Shown here in pieces: positions 8,371 to 16,895 of a stretch of DNA of 64,000 nt. The notes under the pieces were generated by a model, which saw only the letters and a list, made by a program, of their open reading frames with translations, was not told the origin of the DNA and searched no databases. Every line of letters starts with the position of its first letter. Positions within the stretch are counted from its first letter, which is position 1. This DNA is from GCA-2731375 sp964507245 (GTDB lineage: Bacteria > Pseudomonadota > Alphaproteobacteria > GCA-2731375). A program made the position numbers and the translations under genes. The stretch is from assembly GCA_964507245.1 (NCBI GenBank), contig CAZDQC010000002.1, positions 4,717 to 68,716 on the forward strand, in the 5' to 3' direction.

Positions 8371-9753
8371 CTATAAAGCCTTAACGATGTCGTCGATCAT
8401 TTTCTTCGCGTCGGCGAACAGCATCATGGTGTTGTCGGCATAGAACAATTCGTTATCGATGCCGGCATAGCCGGGCGACAGGCTACGCTTGACGAACAGG
8501 CAGGTTCGGGCTCGATCCACGTCCAGGATAGGCATGCCAGCGATAGGGGAGTTTGGCTCGTGAGCCGCCGGGTTAGTAACGTCGTTAGCCCCGATGACGA
8601 AGGCCACGTCGGCATTAGCAAAATCGGAGTTAATCTCCTCTAATTCGAACACTTCATCATACGAGACATTCGCCTCGGCCAATAGCACATTCATATGGCC
8701 GGGCATGCGTCCAGCCACGGGATGGATAGCGTAAGTCACCTTGACCCCATGCTCTTTGAGCAAATCGCCCATGTCACGCACGGAATGCTGGGCCTGTGCC
8801 ACAGCCAGACCGTAGCCGGGCACGATAATGACGGACGAGGCATTCTTCATAATATAGGCAGCATCGTCCGCGCTGCCTGCCTTTACAGGCTTGTCACTTT
8901 GGGTTCCAGTGGCGATAGCGTCACCGCCAAATCCGCCAAGCAGAACTGAGATGAAGGAGCGGTTCATGGCCTTGCACATGATATAGGATAGAATCGCACC
9001 GGACGAACCCACTAGGGCACCAGTGATAATCAGGGCGATGTTTTCCAACGTGAAACCGATGCCGGCTGCTGCCCAGCCCGAATAACTGTTAAGCATCGAA
9101 ACGATCACCGGCATATCCGCTCCGCCGATGGGAATGATTAGCAAAAGGCCGAGCGCAAAGGCCAGGATGGTCATAGCCCAAAACCATCCAGCCGCCGGCT
9201 CAATTGTGAATAGAACAACTAGAATGAGGATTGCCACACCCATGGCAGCGTTGAGGGCATGCTGGCCTGGAAAGACGATGGGATTGCCTGTGACAACACC
9301 TTGCAACTTGCCAAAGGCGATGATGGAGCCGGAAAAGGTAATAGCGCCGATCACCACGCCAATCCCCATTTCGATTCGGCTAGCCAGCTTTAGCAACCCG
9401 TCGTCGCCGGCGATGTCGTAGGCACCCGGGTTGTAAAATGCCGCCGCTGCCACCAGAACGGCGGCTAAACCCACTAGACTATGGAAGGCGGCGACTAGCT
9501 GCGGCATGTCGGTCATGGCAATGCGCCGGGCGATAATGGCTCCGATAGCACCGCCTGCGACCATCGCGCCCAAAATCCATTCGTAGGAGACAACGTCTGG
9601 ATTGATCACCGTTGCAACCACGGCGATTGCCATGCCGATCATGCCGTAAATATTGCCGCTGCGGGCATTTTCGGGCGATGACAAGCCGCGCAGGGCCATA
9701 ATGAACAGGACCGAAGCGATCAGATATGCCAGGGCCGTCAAATTTGCCGACAT
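8371..9753 (-). CDS. pntB: NAD(P) transhydrogenase subunit beta (PntB)
   Basis: A 460-residue membrane subunit of proton-translocating transhydrogenase, which uses the proton-motive force to reduce NADP+ with NADH. The N-terminal 260 residues contain about nine membrane helices. The C-terminal domain III binds NADP(H), with the GYGLAVAQAQ fingerprint (about 314-323), the VIGANDVTNPAA stretch (about 393-404) and the conserved VKRSLSPGYAG segment. It lies last in the operon pntAA-pntAB-pntB, twelve bases after pntAB. Length and motifs are normal for the three-gene form found in alphaproteobacteria. Confidence 0.97.
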   Translation of the reverse strand: MSANLTALAYLIASVLFIMALRGLSSPENARSGNIYGMIGMAIAVVATVINPDVVSYEWILGAMVAGGAIGAIIARRIAMTDMPQLVAAFHSLVGLAAVLVAAAAFYNPGAYDIAGDDGLLKLASRIEMGIGVVIGAITFSGSIIAFGKLQGVVTGNPIVFPGQHALNAAMGVAILILVVLFTIEPAAGWFWAMTILAFALGLLLIIPIGGADMPVIVSMLNSYSGWAAAGIGFTLENIALIITGALVGSSGAILSYIMCKAMNRSFISVLLGGFGGDAIATGTQSDKPVKAGSADDAAYIMKNASSVIIVPGYGLAVAQAQHSVRDMGDLLKEHGVKVTYAIHPVAGRMPGHMNVLLAEANVSYDEVFELEEINSDFANADVAFVIGANDVTNPAAHEPNSPIAGMPILDVDRARTCLFVKRSLSPGYAGIDNELFYADNTMMLFADAKKMIDDIVKAL

Positions 9754-9765
9754 GACCGGGCGCCC

Positions 9766-10065
9766 CTATTGCTTTTTCTTGTACATGGCCAGCATTCGCT
9801 GGGTAACAAGAAAGCCGCCAAATATATTCACGGCGGCCAATCCAATGGCGATCACTCCCAAAATCTTGGACAAAGTCATGTCCGGCGGTCCAGCTGCGAT
9901 TACGGCGCCGACGATGATAACTGAGGAAATCGCATTAGTTACACTCATCAATGGTGTATGAAGGGCTGCTGTGACTGACCAGACCACGTAATACCCCACA
10001 AATATTGCCAGAAAGAAGATCGCTAGGCGGTAAATGAATGGATCAATGTCATTGGCCACATCCAT
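9766..10065 (-). CDS. pntAB: NAD(P) transhydrogenase subunit alpha part 2 (PntAB)
   Basis: A 99-residue hydrophobic protein with about three membrane helices, corresponding to the membrane part of the alpha subunit that is fused to domain I in E. coli but separate here. The family segment VTNAISSVIIVGA and the C-terminal GGFLVTQRMLAMY are present. It begins six bases after the pntAA stop and is followed closely by pntB, so the three are one operon. It forms part of the transmembrane proton channel. Confidence 0.95.
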   Translation of the reverse strand: MDVANDIDPFIYRLAIFFLAIFVGYYVVWSVTAALHTPLMSVTNAISSVIIVGAVIAAGPPDMTLSKILGVIAIGLAAVNIFGGFLVTQRMLAMYKKKQ

Positions 10066-10071
10066 GGACGT

Positions 10072-11226
10072 TTATTCCTTCGTACACAACAAGGGATGAA
10101 TAACAGCGCCACCCTTGGTCAGGCAGACGCCCGAAACCGTCTCATCTTCGAAATTGAAGGAAATGCCACCATTTTCGCTATCAATATGTGGCGAAAGAAA
10201 ATTGAACAGATTGCGGGCATACAGTTCCGAGGCGTCGGCCGCGACCCGGGCCGGAAAATTAGCATGACCAATAATCTTAATTCCTTTCACATCCTTAACC
10301 GTTCCCATTTCTGACAAGGCGCAATTGCCGCCATTCTCCACTGCCAGGTCGACGATAACAGAGCCCGGTTTCATCGACGCTACCATGGTTTCATCTACCA
10401 AGACCGGTGCTGCTTGGCCGGGGATCAGCGCCGTGCAGATGACAATATCCTGTTTGGAGATGGTTTCCGAGATTAGAGCTGCCTGTTTCTTCTGATATTC
10501 CCCGCTCATTTGCTTGGCATAGCCAGTTTCAGTTTCGGCCTGGGTGCTTTCCTCGTCATCGACCATTATAAATTTGGCGCCCAGGCTTTCCACTTGCTCT
10601 TTTGTAGCAGGACGCACATCGGTGGCGGAGACCACGGCCCCTAATCGTCGGGCCGTGGCAATAGCCTGCAGGCCTGCGACCCCAGCGCCCATGACAAAGA
10701 CCTTGGCCGGCGTAATGGTGCCCGCTGCCGTCATCATCATCGGCAGGGCACGGCCGAATTCTTCGGTCGCATCCAGCACAGATTTGTAGCCGGCTAAATT
10801 AGCTTGGCTGGATAACACGTCCATACTTTGCGCCCGGGTGATACGAGGCATCAATTCCATGGCAAAGGCATCGATGCCCGCTTCCGCATAGACTTCACAG
10901 TCAGCACGCCGGATAAGAGGGTTCAACATGGCGATCAGCACCTGCCCTGATTTCATAAATGCTAGCTCATTATCCCTATCCGCCTCATCCAAAATCGGAC
11001 GACGTACCTTCAGGATCACATCCGCGCCGTCGAGCGTGCCGGCTGCATCCGAGGCGATCGTAGCACCGGCCTGCTGATAATCCGCGTTGGAAATATAGGC
11101 GCCTGCTCCGGCATCAGCCTCGACCGCCACTTCAGCACCAAGTCCCACGAACTTCTTCACAGTTTCTGGCGTTGCCGCCACCCGCCGCTCACCGGTTCGC
11201 CGTTCTTTTAATACGGCAATTTTCAT
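10072..11226 (-). CDS. pntAA: NAD(P) transhydrogenase subunit alpha part 1 (PntAA)
   Basis: The soluble NAD(H)-binding domain I of transhydrogenase, 384 residues with the start at ATG 11226 (MKIAVLKERRTGERRVA). A longer open frame to 11403 exists, but its extra 59 codons are not like the family. The nucleotide-binding motif GAGVAGLQAIATARRLGA and the alanine-dehydrogenase-like segments NPLIRR and TALIPGQ are visible. It is the first gene of pntAA-pntAB-pntB. AGGG about eight bases upstream is a weak ribosome binding site. Confidence 0.96.
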   Translation of the reverse strand: MKIAVLKERRTGERRVAATPETVKKFVGLGAEVAVEADAGAGAYISNADYQQAGATIASDAAGTLDGADVILKVRRPILDEADRDNELAFMKSGQVLIAMLNPLIRRADCEVYAEAGIDAFAMELMPRITRAQSMDVLSSQANLAGYKSVLDATEEFGRALPMMMTAAGTITPAKVFVMGAGVAGLQAIATARRLGAVVSATDVRPATKEQVESLGAKFIMVDDEESTQAETETGYAKQMSGEYQKKQAALISETISKQDIVICTALIPGQAAPVLVDETMVASMKPGSVIVDLAVENGGNCALSEMGTVKDVKGIKIIGHANFPARVAADASELYARNLFNFLSPHIDSENGGISFNFEDETVSGVCLTKGGAVIHPLLCTKE

Positions 11227-11652
11227 ATATTTAACCCTGAAAGGGAGTCTAGAACGTTCAGAAGAATCCGCGGAATATAGCAAGTCGAGCGCATCAAGCA
11301 ACGTATCGATTTTCTCTAACAATATTAATTTGTACGGATAATAAATTTTCCGCGCGGATCTGGAGAAAAAGTAGGATGCATAATTGGCCCCAATTTGGGG
11401 CACAGCGATGCTTCGATTTGATCACGCTATGCAAGGACCAGCATCATGGATACAAACAAAATTAGCGACACTTTCTCAATATACTGCTTCATGTCTATGT
11501 ATTTGGTTCTCTAGTGCGCTGAATATTGTTTGATTATACGAAGGAGCATCCTCATGCCTCGGCGATACCCCTGTTTTCCGACATGCTATTGCGCAAAGTG
11601 CCGGAAGTGTATCTCTTAGGACTGGGCGTAGGATCTGCAGGTGTCAGCGCAG
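11227..11652. other. Intergenic region upstream of pntAA (426 bases)
   Basis: This contains no conserved large gene. It should hold the pntAA promoter near 11227-11400, where the sequence is A+T-rich around ATTAATTTG, but I could not choose convincing boxes. The matching arms ATCCGCG (11267-11273) and CGCGGAT (about 11353-11359) face each other across roughly 80 bases and could be chance. A short cysteine-rich ORF with a strong ribosome binding site lies at 11554-11619 and is listed separately. Confidence 0.5.
11554..11619 (+). CDS. Possible 21-residue cysteine-rich microprotein
   Basis: ATG at 11554 is preceded by AAGGAG with a seven-base spacer, a near-ideal ribosome binding site in an otherwise empty region. 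The 21-residue product has five cysteines (positions 7, 11, 13, 16 and 19, spaced C-x3-C-x-C-x2-C-x2-C) and several basic residues, a pattern compatible with metal binding. It runs opposite to both flanking genes. No family is recognised. It is below any usual gene-calling length, so chance is a real alternative; the combination of site and Cys spacing is the only support. Confidence 0.28.
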   Translation: MPRRYPCFPTCYCAKCRKCIS

Positions 11653-13011
11653 TCAGGGCATATCCAGATTGAATTTCTTGAGTACGCAATTTTGTTTTCT
11701 CCGCATCTTTTCGAGATCAAATTCTTCGATCAAATCATGGAAATGTCGGAACCAGTTCACTTCTGCGTTAAGATGCATAAAGACACCTCCCAGGCCAATG
11801 GCGGCCCGGTCCATGAAGACGAATTCCTGAGGTGGACGGACGCCGCCCAACTCGCGCAGACCGCGATGGACCTTTTCCGCCACATCTCTTCCATAGACAC
11901 CAGATCCGCTGTCTTCGCGTATGCGACGGCTACGGTCTTCCAAAAGTGGGCCGTAGACGAAATTGGCCCATAAATTCAAAGTTTCAATCACTTCCTTATT
12001 TAGATCCGTGAACCCCCAGGTTTCATAGGCATGCACTGCCAAATCCTGGTTATTATCGCGTAAGGCGCGGTAGAGATCGATTACACCTCGAACGAACTTC
12101 GCCTCGAACACCCGAACGCAGCCAAAATCCAGCAAATTTACGTCCAGGTCCGGTCGGACGGAGTAGTTCCCAAGATGCGGATCGCCATGTATCACTCCGG
12201 TGCTATATAATGGTACGTACCAAGCGCGAAACATGTTCAAGGCAATTGTGTTGCGGGTTTCCAGATCGGCCTCGCGGAATTCCAATAATGGCCGGCCACC
12301 TAGCCAGTTCATGGTCAGCAGACGCTTAGTGGATAGATTTTGTATAATCTTGGGCACGTGTATGTTTTTTTCACCCTTAAGTATTTCGGCGAACAGTCCC
12401 ATGTGCCGGCCTTCCCGGTCGTAATCTAGCTCCTCCCGCAAACGCTCGCTGATTTCCTTGTGCACATTGGTGGTGTCGATAGTGCGGTCATAACGCTGAT
12501 AGACAGAGAATATTAGTTTGAGTTGCGCCAGGTCAGCTTCCACTGCTGAATTCATGTCGGGGTACTGTAATTTACAAGCTAGTTTCACCCCACCCAGTAC
12601 CGCGCGATGTACCTGACCTAACGAGGCTGCTGCAGCGGCCTGATGTTCGAAGCTGTCAAAACAATTCTGCCAGTCGGGGCCCAGTTCTGCAGCCATGCGT
12701 CGCTTGACGAATAGCCAGCCCATAGCTGGGGCATTGGATTGCAACTGGATCAATTCCTGAACGTATTCCTGCGGTAGCGCCTCAGGAATTGTGGCAAGGA
12801 TTTGCGCCACTTTCATCAATGGACCCTTCAAGCCACCAAGGGCATTTTTCAAATCTTTGGCATGGGCCGGCCGGTCAATGGAAATTCCGAACACACGGTC
12901 GCCCGCCAGACGCGCTGCTAGGCCACCCACGGCCGTGCCAACCTTGGCATACCGGCGCATGCGACCCGTGACGCTATCGCCCTCACCATCTCTTGTTTGG
13001 TCTTTACTCAT
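11653..13011 (-). CDS. ABC1/UbiB/ADCK-family atypical kinase
   Basis: A 452-residue protein-kinase-like protein of the ABC1/COQ8 family, linked to ubiquinone biosynthesis and lipid homeostasis. Motifs in order: the family's N-terminal KxGQ-like helix, here LMKVAQILATIPE (Gln retained, Gly replaced by Ala), the alanine-rich nucleotide loop AAAAASLGQVHRA, the ATP-positioning lysine in ACKLQYPDM, the catalytic loop HGDPHLGNY and the metal-binding LLDFG. It lies nine bases downstream of the oligoendopeptidase gene on the same strand. UbiB itself usually has C-terminal membrane helices, which are not obvious here, so this is more likely an AarF-like paralogue. Confidence 0.88.
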   Translation of the reverse strand: MSKDQTRDGEGDSVTGRMRRYAKVGTAVGGLAARLAGDRVFGISIDRPAHAKDLKNALGGLKGPLMKVAQILATIPEALPQEYVQELIQLQSNAPAMGWLFVKRRMAAELGPDWQNCFDSFEHQAAAAASLGQVHRAVLGGVKLACKLQYPDMNSAVEADLAQLKLIFSVYQRYDRTIDTTNVHKEISERLREELDYDREGRHMGLFAEILKGEKNIHVPKIIQNLSTKRLLTMNWLGGRPLLEFREADLETRNTIALNMFRAWYVPLYSTGVIHGDPHLGNYSVRPDLDVNLLDFGCVRVFEAKFVRGVIDLYRALRDNNQDLAVHAYETWGFTDLNKEVIETLNLWANFVYGPLLEDRSRRIREDSGSGVYGRDVAEKVHRGLRELGGVRPPQEFVFMDRAAIGLGGVFMHLNAEVNWFRHFHDLIEEFDLEKMRRKQNCVLKKFNLDMP

Positions 13012-13020
13012 GACGCGTTT

Positions 13021-14790
13021 TCAGGACAGCGCCTCCAATTCATCGACGAATCCCTCCATCACGCCCAATCCTTGTTGCCAAAACAGAGGATCGGTTGCAT
13101 CCAACCCAAATGGAGCCAGCAATTCCTTGTGTCGCAAGGTACCGCCCGCACTTAACATGTCCATATACTTCTCCGCGAAACCATCTTCGGCCTTTTGATA
13201 GACGGCATACAATGAATTCACCAGACAGTCACCGAATGCATATGCATAGACATAAAATGGGGAATGGATGAAGTGGGGGATGTAGCACCAGAAATTTGCA
13301 AATTCTCCGTGCAGCCGGATGGCAGGACCCAGGCTTTCCTCCTGTACTGCCATCCAAATCTCGCCGATTCGCTCTACTGACAGTTCGCCCTGACGCCGTT
13401 CTTCATGCAAGCATCGTTCGAACTGGTAAAAAGCGATCTGACGCACCACGGTGTTAAGCATGTCCTCGGTCTTGCCGGCCAACATGGCCTTGCGCCTAGC
13501 CGGTTTCGTTTCCCGGTCCAATAATGCGCGAAATGTCAATTGTTCACCGAACACGCTGGCAGTTTCCGCAAGTGTTAGTGGCGTATTCGCCATTAAGGCA
13601 CCCTGCCCGCCTGCTAGGATTTGATGCACGCCATGGCCTAATTCGTGTGCCAGTGTCATGACGTCCCGCGTGCGCCCCTGGTAGTTCAAAAGGAGATAGG
13701 GGTGGGCTGATGGAACTGTGGGATGGGAAAATGCACCGGAAGATTTGCCCAGGCTGGTGGGCGCATCGATCCAGGCATTGTCAAAAAACCGCCGCCCTAC
13801 ATCCGCCATGGCGGGTGAAAACCGGTGATATGCCTCCAATATCAGATCGCGCGCGGCATCAAATGTATAGGTGAGTTGATCATCACCGGGCAGCGGTGCG
13901 TTGCGGTCCCAGTAGTCTAAGGTCTCTTGCCCGAACCACCTTGCCTTAAGGGAGTAATATCGATGCGACAGGCGTGGATAGGCCTCCTGTACCGCATCGG
14001 CCAGGGCTTCTACGATTTCGTTTTCCAGCAGATTAGAAAGGTGCCGCGAACTGTCTGGCCTAGCAAATTTCCGCCACTTGTCGTCAATTTCTTTGTCCTT
14101 GACTAAAGTGTTTGTGATCAACGCAAAAAGATTTTTTTGTTTTTCAAATCCTTGGCCTAGCACCTTAGCGGCGGTTCTTCGTTTGCTTGTATCCGGCTCC
14201 GACAACAGATGTAAGGTCTTTTCTAGTGAAAGCTGCTCGCCATCTATATCGAACCGTATGTCAGCTATGGTTTCGTCGAACAACCGTACCCAAGATGCCC
14301 GCCCTGTCATCTGTTTTTCATGCAGTAATTGTTCTTGCTCATCGGGCAATTGATGGGATCGGCTGGCCCGCACATCCCGCAACCAAGGGGAATACCGGGC
14401 TAGGCTCTCGTTGGCCTCAAGCAGGGCCTGCATGGCATCGTCCTCGATCCGATTCAGCTCCAACGTAAAAAAGATCAGCTTCGAGATGATGGAGTTCAAC
14501 CTTTCCATGGTGGTTTGAAAAAAACGGCCGGCCTCGCGGTCGGACACCTTGGTGGCATGATAAAGCTGAGCGTAACTGGAAATACGGCCCAACAAATCCT
14601 CGGCTGCCTCATAGTGTTGGACAGCATCACTCAATTCGGCGGCCGACAATGAAACAACCTTGCCGCAATAATCGTTGTTGAAATTTTTGGCGGCGGCATC
14701 TGCCCGGTCTAAATCGGCCGCTAATTCAGCTGCTTCAGGGCCACTATAAAGGTCGCTCAGATCCCATCGGGGCAGATTTCCAAGGTTCAT
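13021..14790 (-). CDS. pepF: M3-family oligoendopeptidase F
   Basis: A 589-residue cytosolic zinc peptidase that degrades oligopeptides. The thermolysin-like zinc motif HELGH lies in LAHELGHGVHQ, with the third ligand glutamate in LAETASVFGE about 25 residues later. The His/Tyr-rich substrate segment around YIPHFIHSPFYVYAYAFG is also typical of the PepF branch. Length is normal (about 600). It begins at ATG 14790, divergent from the small Fis-like gene, and is followed closely by the ABC1-family gene, which probably shares its transcript. Confidence 0.94.
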   Translation of the reverse strand: MNLGNLPRWDLSDLYSGPEAAELAADLDRADAAAKNFNNDYCGKVVSLSAAELSDAVQHYEAAEDLLGRISSYAQLYHATKVSDREAGRFFQTTMERLNSIISKLIFFTLELNRIEDDAMQALLEANESLARYSPWLRDVRASRSHQLPDEQEQLLHEKQMTGRASWVRLFDETIADIRFDIDGEQLSLEKTLHLLSEPDTSKRRTAAKVLGQGFEKQKNLFALITNTLVKDKEIDDKWRKFARPDSSRHLSNLLENEIVEALADAVQEAYPRLSHRYYSLKARWFGQETLDYWDRNAPLPGDDQLTYTFDAARDLILEAYHRFSPAMADVGRRFFDNAWIDAPTSLGKSSGAFSHPTVPSAHPYLLLNYQGRTRDVMTLAHELGHGVHQILAGGQGALMANTPLTLAETASVFGEQLTFRALLDRETKPARRKAMLAGKTEDMLNTVVRQIAFYQFERCLHEERRQGELSVERIGEIWMAVQEESLGPAIRLHGEFANFWCYIPHFIHSPFYVYAYAFGDCLVNSLYAVYQKAEDGFAEKYMDMLSAGGTLRHKELLAPFGLDATDPLFWQQGLGVMEGFVDELEALS

Positions 14791-14882
14791 ATGTCAGTTT
14801 CCCATCAATTACAACTTGTCCCGAAATGGCACAGGCATTACATTTTTCAAAACATAAGTAGGGAGGGACTGGGGCAAGAGCA

Positions 14883-15107
14883 ATGGCGCAAACCGAGTTA
14901 GTTATCAATGATGAACCCACCAAGAGACGCGACGGTTGCATGCCGGTTCTAACCGCCGACGGGGAAATTCGTACCCTGGAGGCCATGGAAGCAGACATGA
15001 TCCGAACGGCGATCCAAAAATACCAGGGTCGGATGACCGAGGTTGCTCGCCGGCTGGGTATTGGCCGGTCAACCTTGTACCGCAAGGTCGGCAAGTTTGG
15101 CCTTTAG
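14883..15107 (+). CDS. Orphan Fis-type helix-turn-helix protein
   Basis: A 74-residue protein whose C-terminal half is a Fis-like DNA-binding helix-turn-helix (TEVARRLGIGRSTLYRKV). This module normally ends NtrC-type sigma-54 activators. No receiver or AAA+ domain precedes it, and a stop (TAG at 14859-14861) lies in frame upstream, so it is an independent short ORF or the surviving tail of a larger regulator. A purine-rich GGGAGGGACTGGGG stretch precedes the ATG. The residues before the helix (LEAMEADMIRTAIQ) match the linker of response regulators. It could act as a small nucleoid or promoter-binding protein; this is inference. Confidence 0.7.
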   Translation: MAQTELVINDEPTKRRDGCMPVLTADGEIRTLEAMEADMIRTAIQKYQGRMTEVARRLGIGRSTLYRKVGKFGL

Positions 15108-15216
15108 GTATCCTGGTATCTGATTTGAATTTTAGTTCCGAAATTTTTGCCTTATTTGTGCCGGCCTGTAGGGGTCTTCTTTATTTTGGAGGTAGGGCCT
15201 GACAACTGCCACGACC

Positions 15217-15306
15217 ATGCAGAAGCCAGTTTCATTGGCGGAAGTGTCTCTCGATGACAAATACGATTTGGAACGAGTCAGGTAGTTCTTACAGGCAACC
15301 AGTACC
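15217..15306 (+). pseudogene. Relic of indolepyruvate ferredoxin oxidoreductase N-terminus
   Basis: The frame from ATG 15217 reads MQKPVSLAEVSLDDKYDLER and then reaches TAG at 15283. In the indolepyruvate:ferredoxin oxidoreductase family the N-terminus is typically an LDDKY-LE-G-RV-FLTGTQALVRLP pattern. Here the matching part ends at a stop where V is expected, and the next codons (FLQATSTNPPG) only faintly continue it. No further similarity follows before the convergent hydantoinase gene at 15379. I read it as the left-over start of a deleted gene. The family match is from memory of the motif, not from a search. Confidence 0.45.
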
Positions 15307-15378
15307 AACCCACCGGGGCGGAATAATTATTCATCTAAACTTGGCCCATTAGGCTATTTCGTAGAGCGGGACTCGACG

Positions 15379-16812
15379 TTAAATCACCGGACGGTTGCGG
15401 ATAGCCTCGTCCACCTTGCGTTTCAGGAATTTTCCGTCTTTGCGGTCGCCAAGAAATTCACCGTCCTGCATCATGATCTTGCCACGTAGCACGGTTAGGG
15501 TCGGCCAGACCTCAGCTTCATAGCCTTCCCAGGGAGTGTAATCAGTTTCGTGCAAACGGGCGGCGGTAACAGTACGTTTTTCGCTTGGGTCTAGCACCGT
15601 GATATCGGCATCGCTCCCGGCAGCCAAAGCACCTTTCTTGGGATACATGCCCATGAGCTTGGCGGCATTGCTGGAGACTAGGTCGGTAAATTTGTCCAGG
15701 GTATATCCGCGCTTTTTCACCGTCTCCGTATACATCACTGAAACTCTCGGCTCGCAGCCGGCATTGCCGCCCGTAGTATCATCGATTTGGGAACCTTGGG
15801 TCTTGGCTGACAGAGTGCAGCAAATTTCGTCTGTGGCTACGGTAGATATTGAACCTCGTAGCTGCCCCTCCCACAGAGCATCCTGATCTGAGGTTTCTTT
15901 CAGACTGGGGTAGGTATGGTAGATCTGACCATTCGGGCGTTTGTAATGTTCGTGTGTGAACATCAGATATTGGTGGAGTGTTTCGCCATAGATGGGGAAG
16001 CCTTTGGCTCGCGCTGCTTCAATCGCGGCAACGCCTGTGGCGGCACTAACGTGCATCATATAGAGCGGTGTGCCGTCCACATGTTCGGCCAGGCGAATAA
16101 TACGGCGAAAAGAGAGGTCCTCGGACATTGTGTTGTGCACCTCAGCCAAGTTCTCGAAGCCCGTTCGTCCCTCCCGTTTCAGCACGTCGTACATATGCAT
16201 GACGATCTCGTCATCTTCTGCATGGATGGCGCCAATGCCCCCTTCTTTTTTCAGGATTTTAAATATTTCCCAGATATGTCCATGGTTGATCTTACGCCCC
16301 CGCCGCGATGGCGTAATGTCGGTAGTGAAGATCTTGATGGAGGGATAGCCTTCCTGAATGACCTCGCCGATTTGGGGCAAAATTTCGGGTGGGATCGCCC
16401 CCTGCAACATGACGTGGTAGCCATAGTCGGTGTAACAATTCCCACTCCAATCCTGTTTTCGGATGTTGATGACTTCTTCCAAGGTGCCACTTTGTTGCCA
16501 GTTGGCAAAATCCAGCAATGTGGTGGTGCCGCCGTGAATGGCGGCCTTGCTGACTACGTCCGGGCCGTCAGTCCAGCTCACTTCTCCGCCCTCCTCCAAA
16601 GGAGGGATGTGCCACAGGGAATGGATGTGTGGGTCGATGCCACCTGGGATGATGATCTTGCCCGAGGCGTCGATTACTTGACCCGCTTGGCTGTCGTCAA
16701 AAGCGCCAGGTGACGCGACAGCGGCGATGGTTTCGCCCGAAACGCAAATATCCCAAGCGCCTGTGCCTTGCGGGGTGACCACCTGGTCTCCACGAATAAT
16801 CAAATCAAACAT
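15379..16812 (-). CDS. Dihydropyrimidinase/hydantoinase-like amidohydrolase
   Basis: A 477-residue cyclic-amide hydrolase of the dihydropyrimidinase/dihydroorotase group. It has the N-terminal IIRG-x-VVTP strand, the metal HxH in GGIDPHIHSLW, the bridging lysine in SIKIFTTD, the metal histidines in IHAEDDE and MMHVSAATG, and the catalytic Asp in VATDEICC. The usual STDHCPF is ATDEICC here, so it is a divergent subfamily and the substrate (hydantoin, dihydropyrimidine or another cyclic ureide) is uncertain. ATG 16812 is chosen over the earlier in-frame codon because GGAGG lies six bases upstream. It is divergent from the GMC oxidoreductase. Confidence 0.87.
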   Translation of the reverse strand: MFDLIIRGDQVVTPQGTGAWDICVSGETIAAVASPGAFDDSQAGQVIDASGKIIIPGGIDPHIHSLWHIPPLEEGGEVSWTDGPDVVSKAAIHGGTTTLLDFANWQQSGTLEEVINIRKQDWSGNCYTDYGYHVMLQGAIPPEILPQIGEVIQEGYPSIKIFTTDITPSRRGRKINHGHIWEIFKILKKEGGIGAIHAEDDEIVMHMYDVLKREGRTGFENLAEVHNTMSEDLSFRRIIRLAEHVDGTPLYMMHVSAATGVAAIEAARAKGFPIYGETLHQYLMFTHEHYKRPNGQIYHTYPSLKETSDQDALWEGQLRGSISTVATDEICCTLSAKTQGSQIDDTTGGNAGCEPRVSVMYTETVKKRGYTLDKFTDLVSSNAAKLMGMYPKKGALAAGSDADITVLDPSEKRTVTAARLHETDYTPWEGYEAEVWPTLTVLRGKIMMQDGEFLGDRKDGKFLKRKVDEAIRNRPVI

Positions 16813-16895
16813 TTCTATCCTCCCCAATTCCTATCTTAGAAAGTCTAGCAGCAAAATCATTCCCTGCTAACATAGCCCCGGGAGGAAAAAAATTC

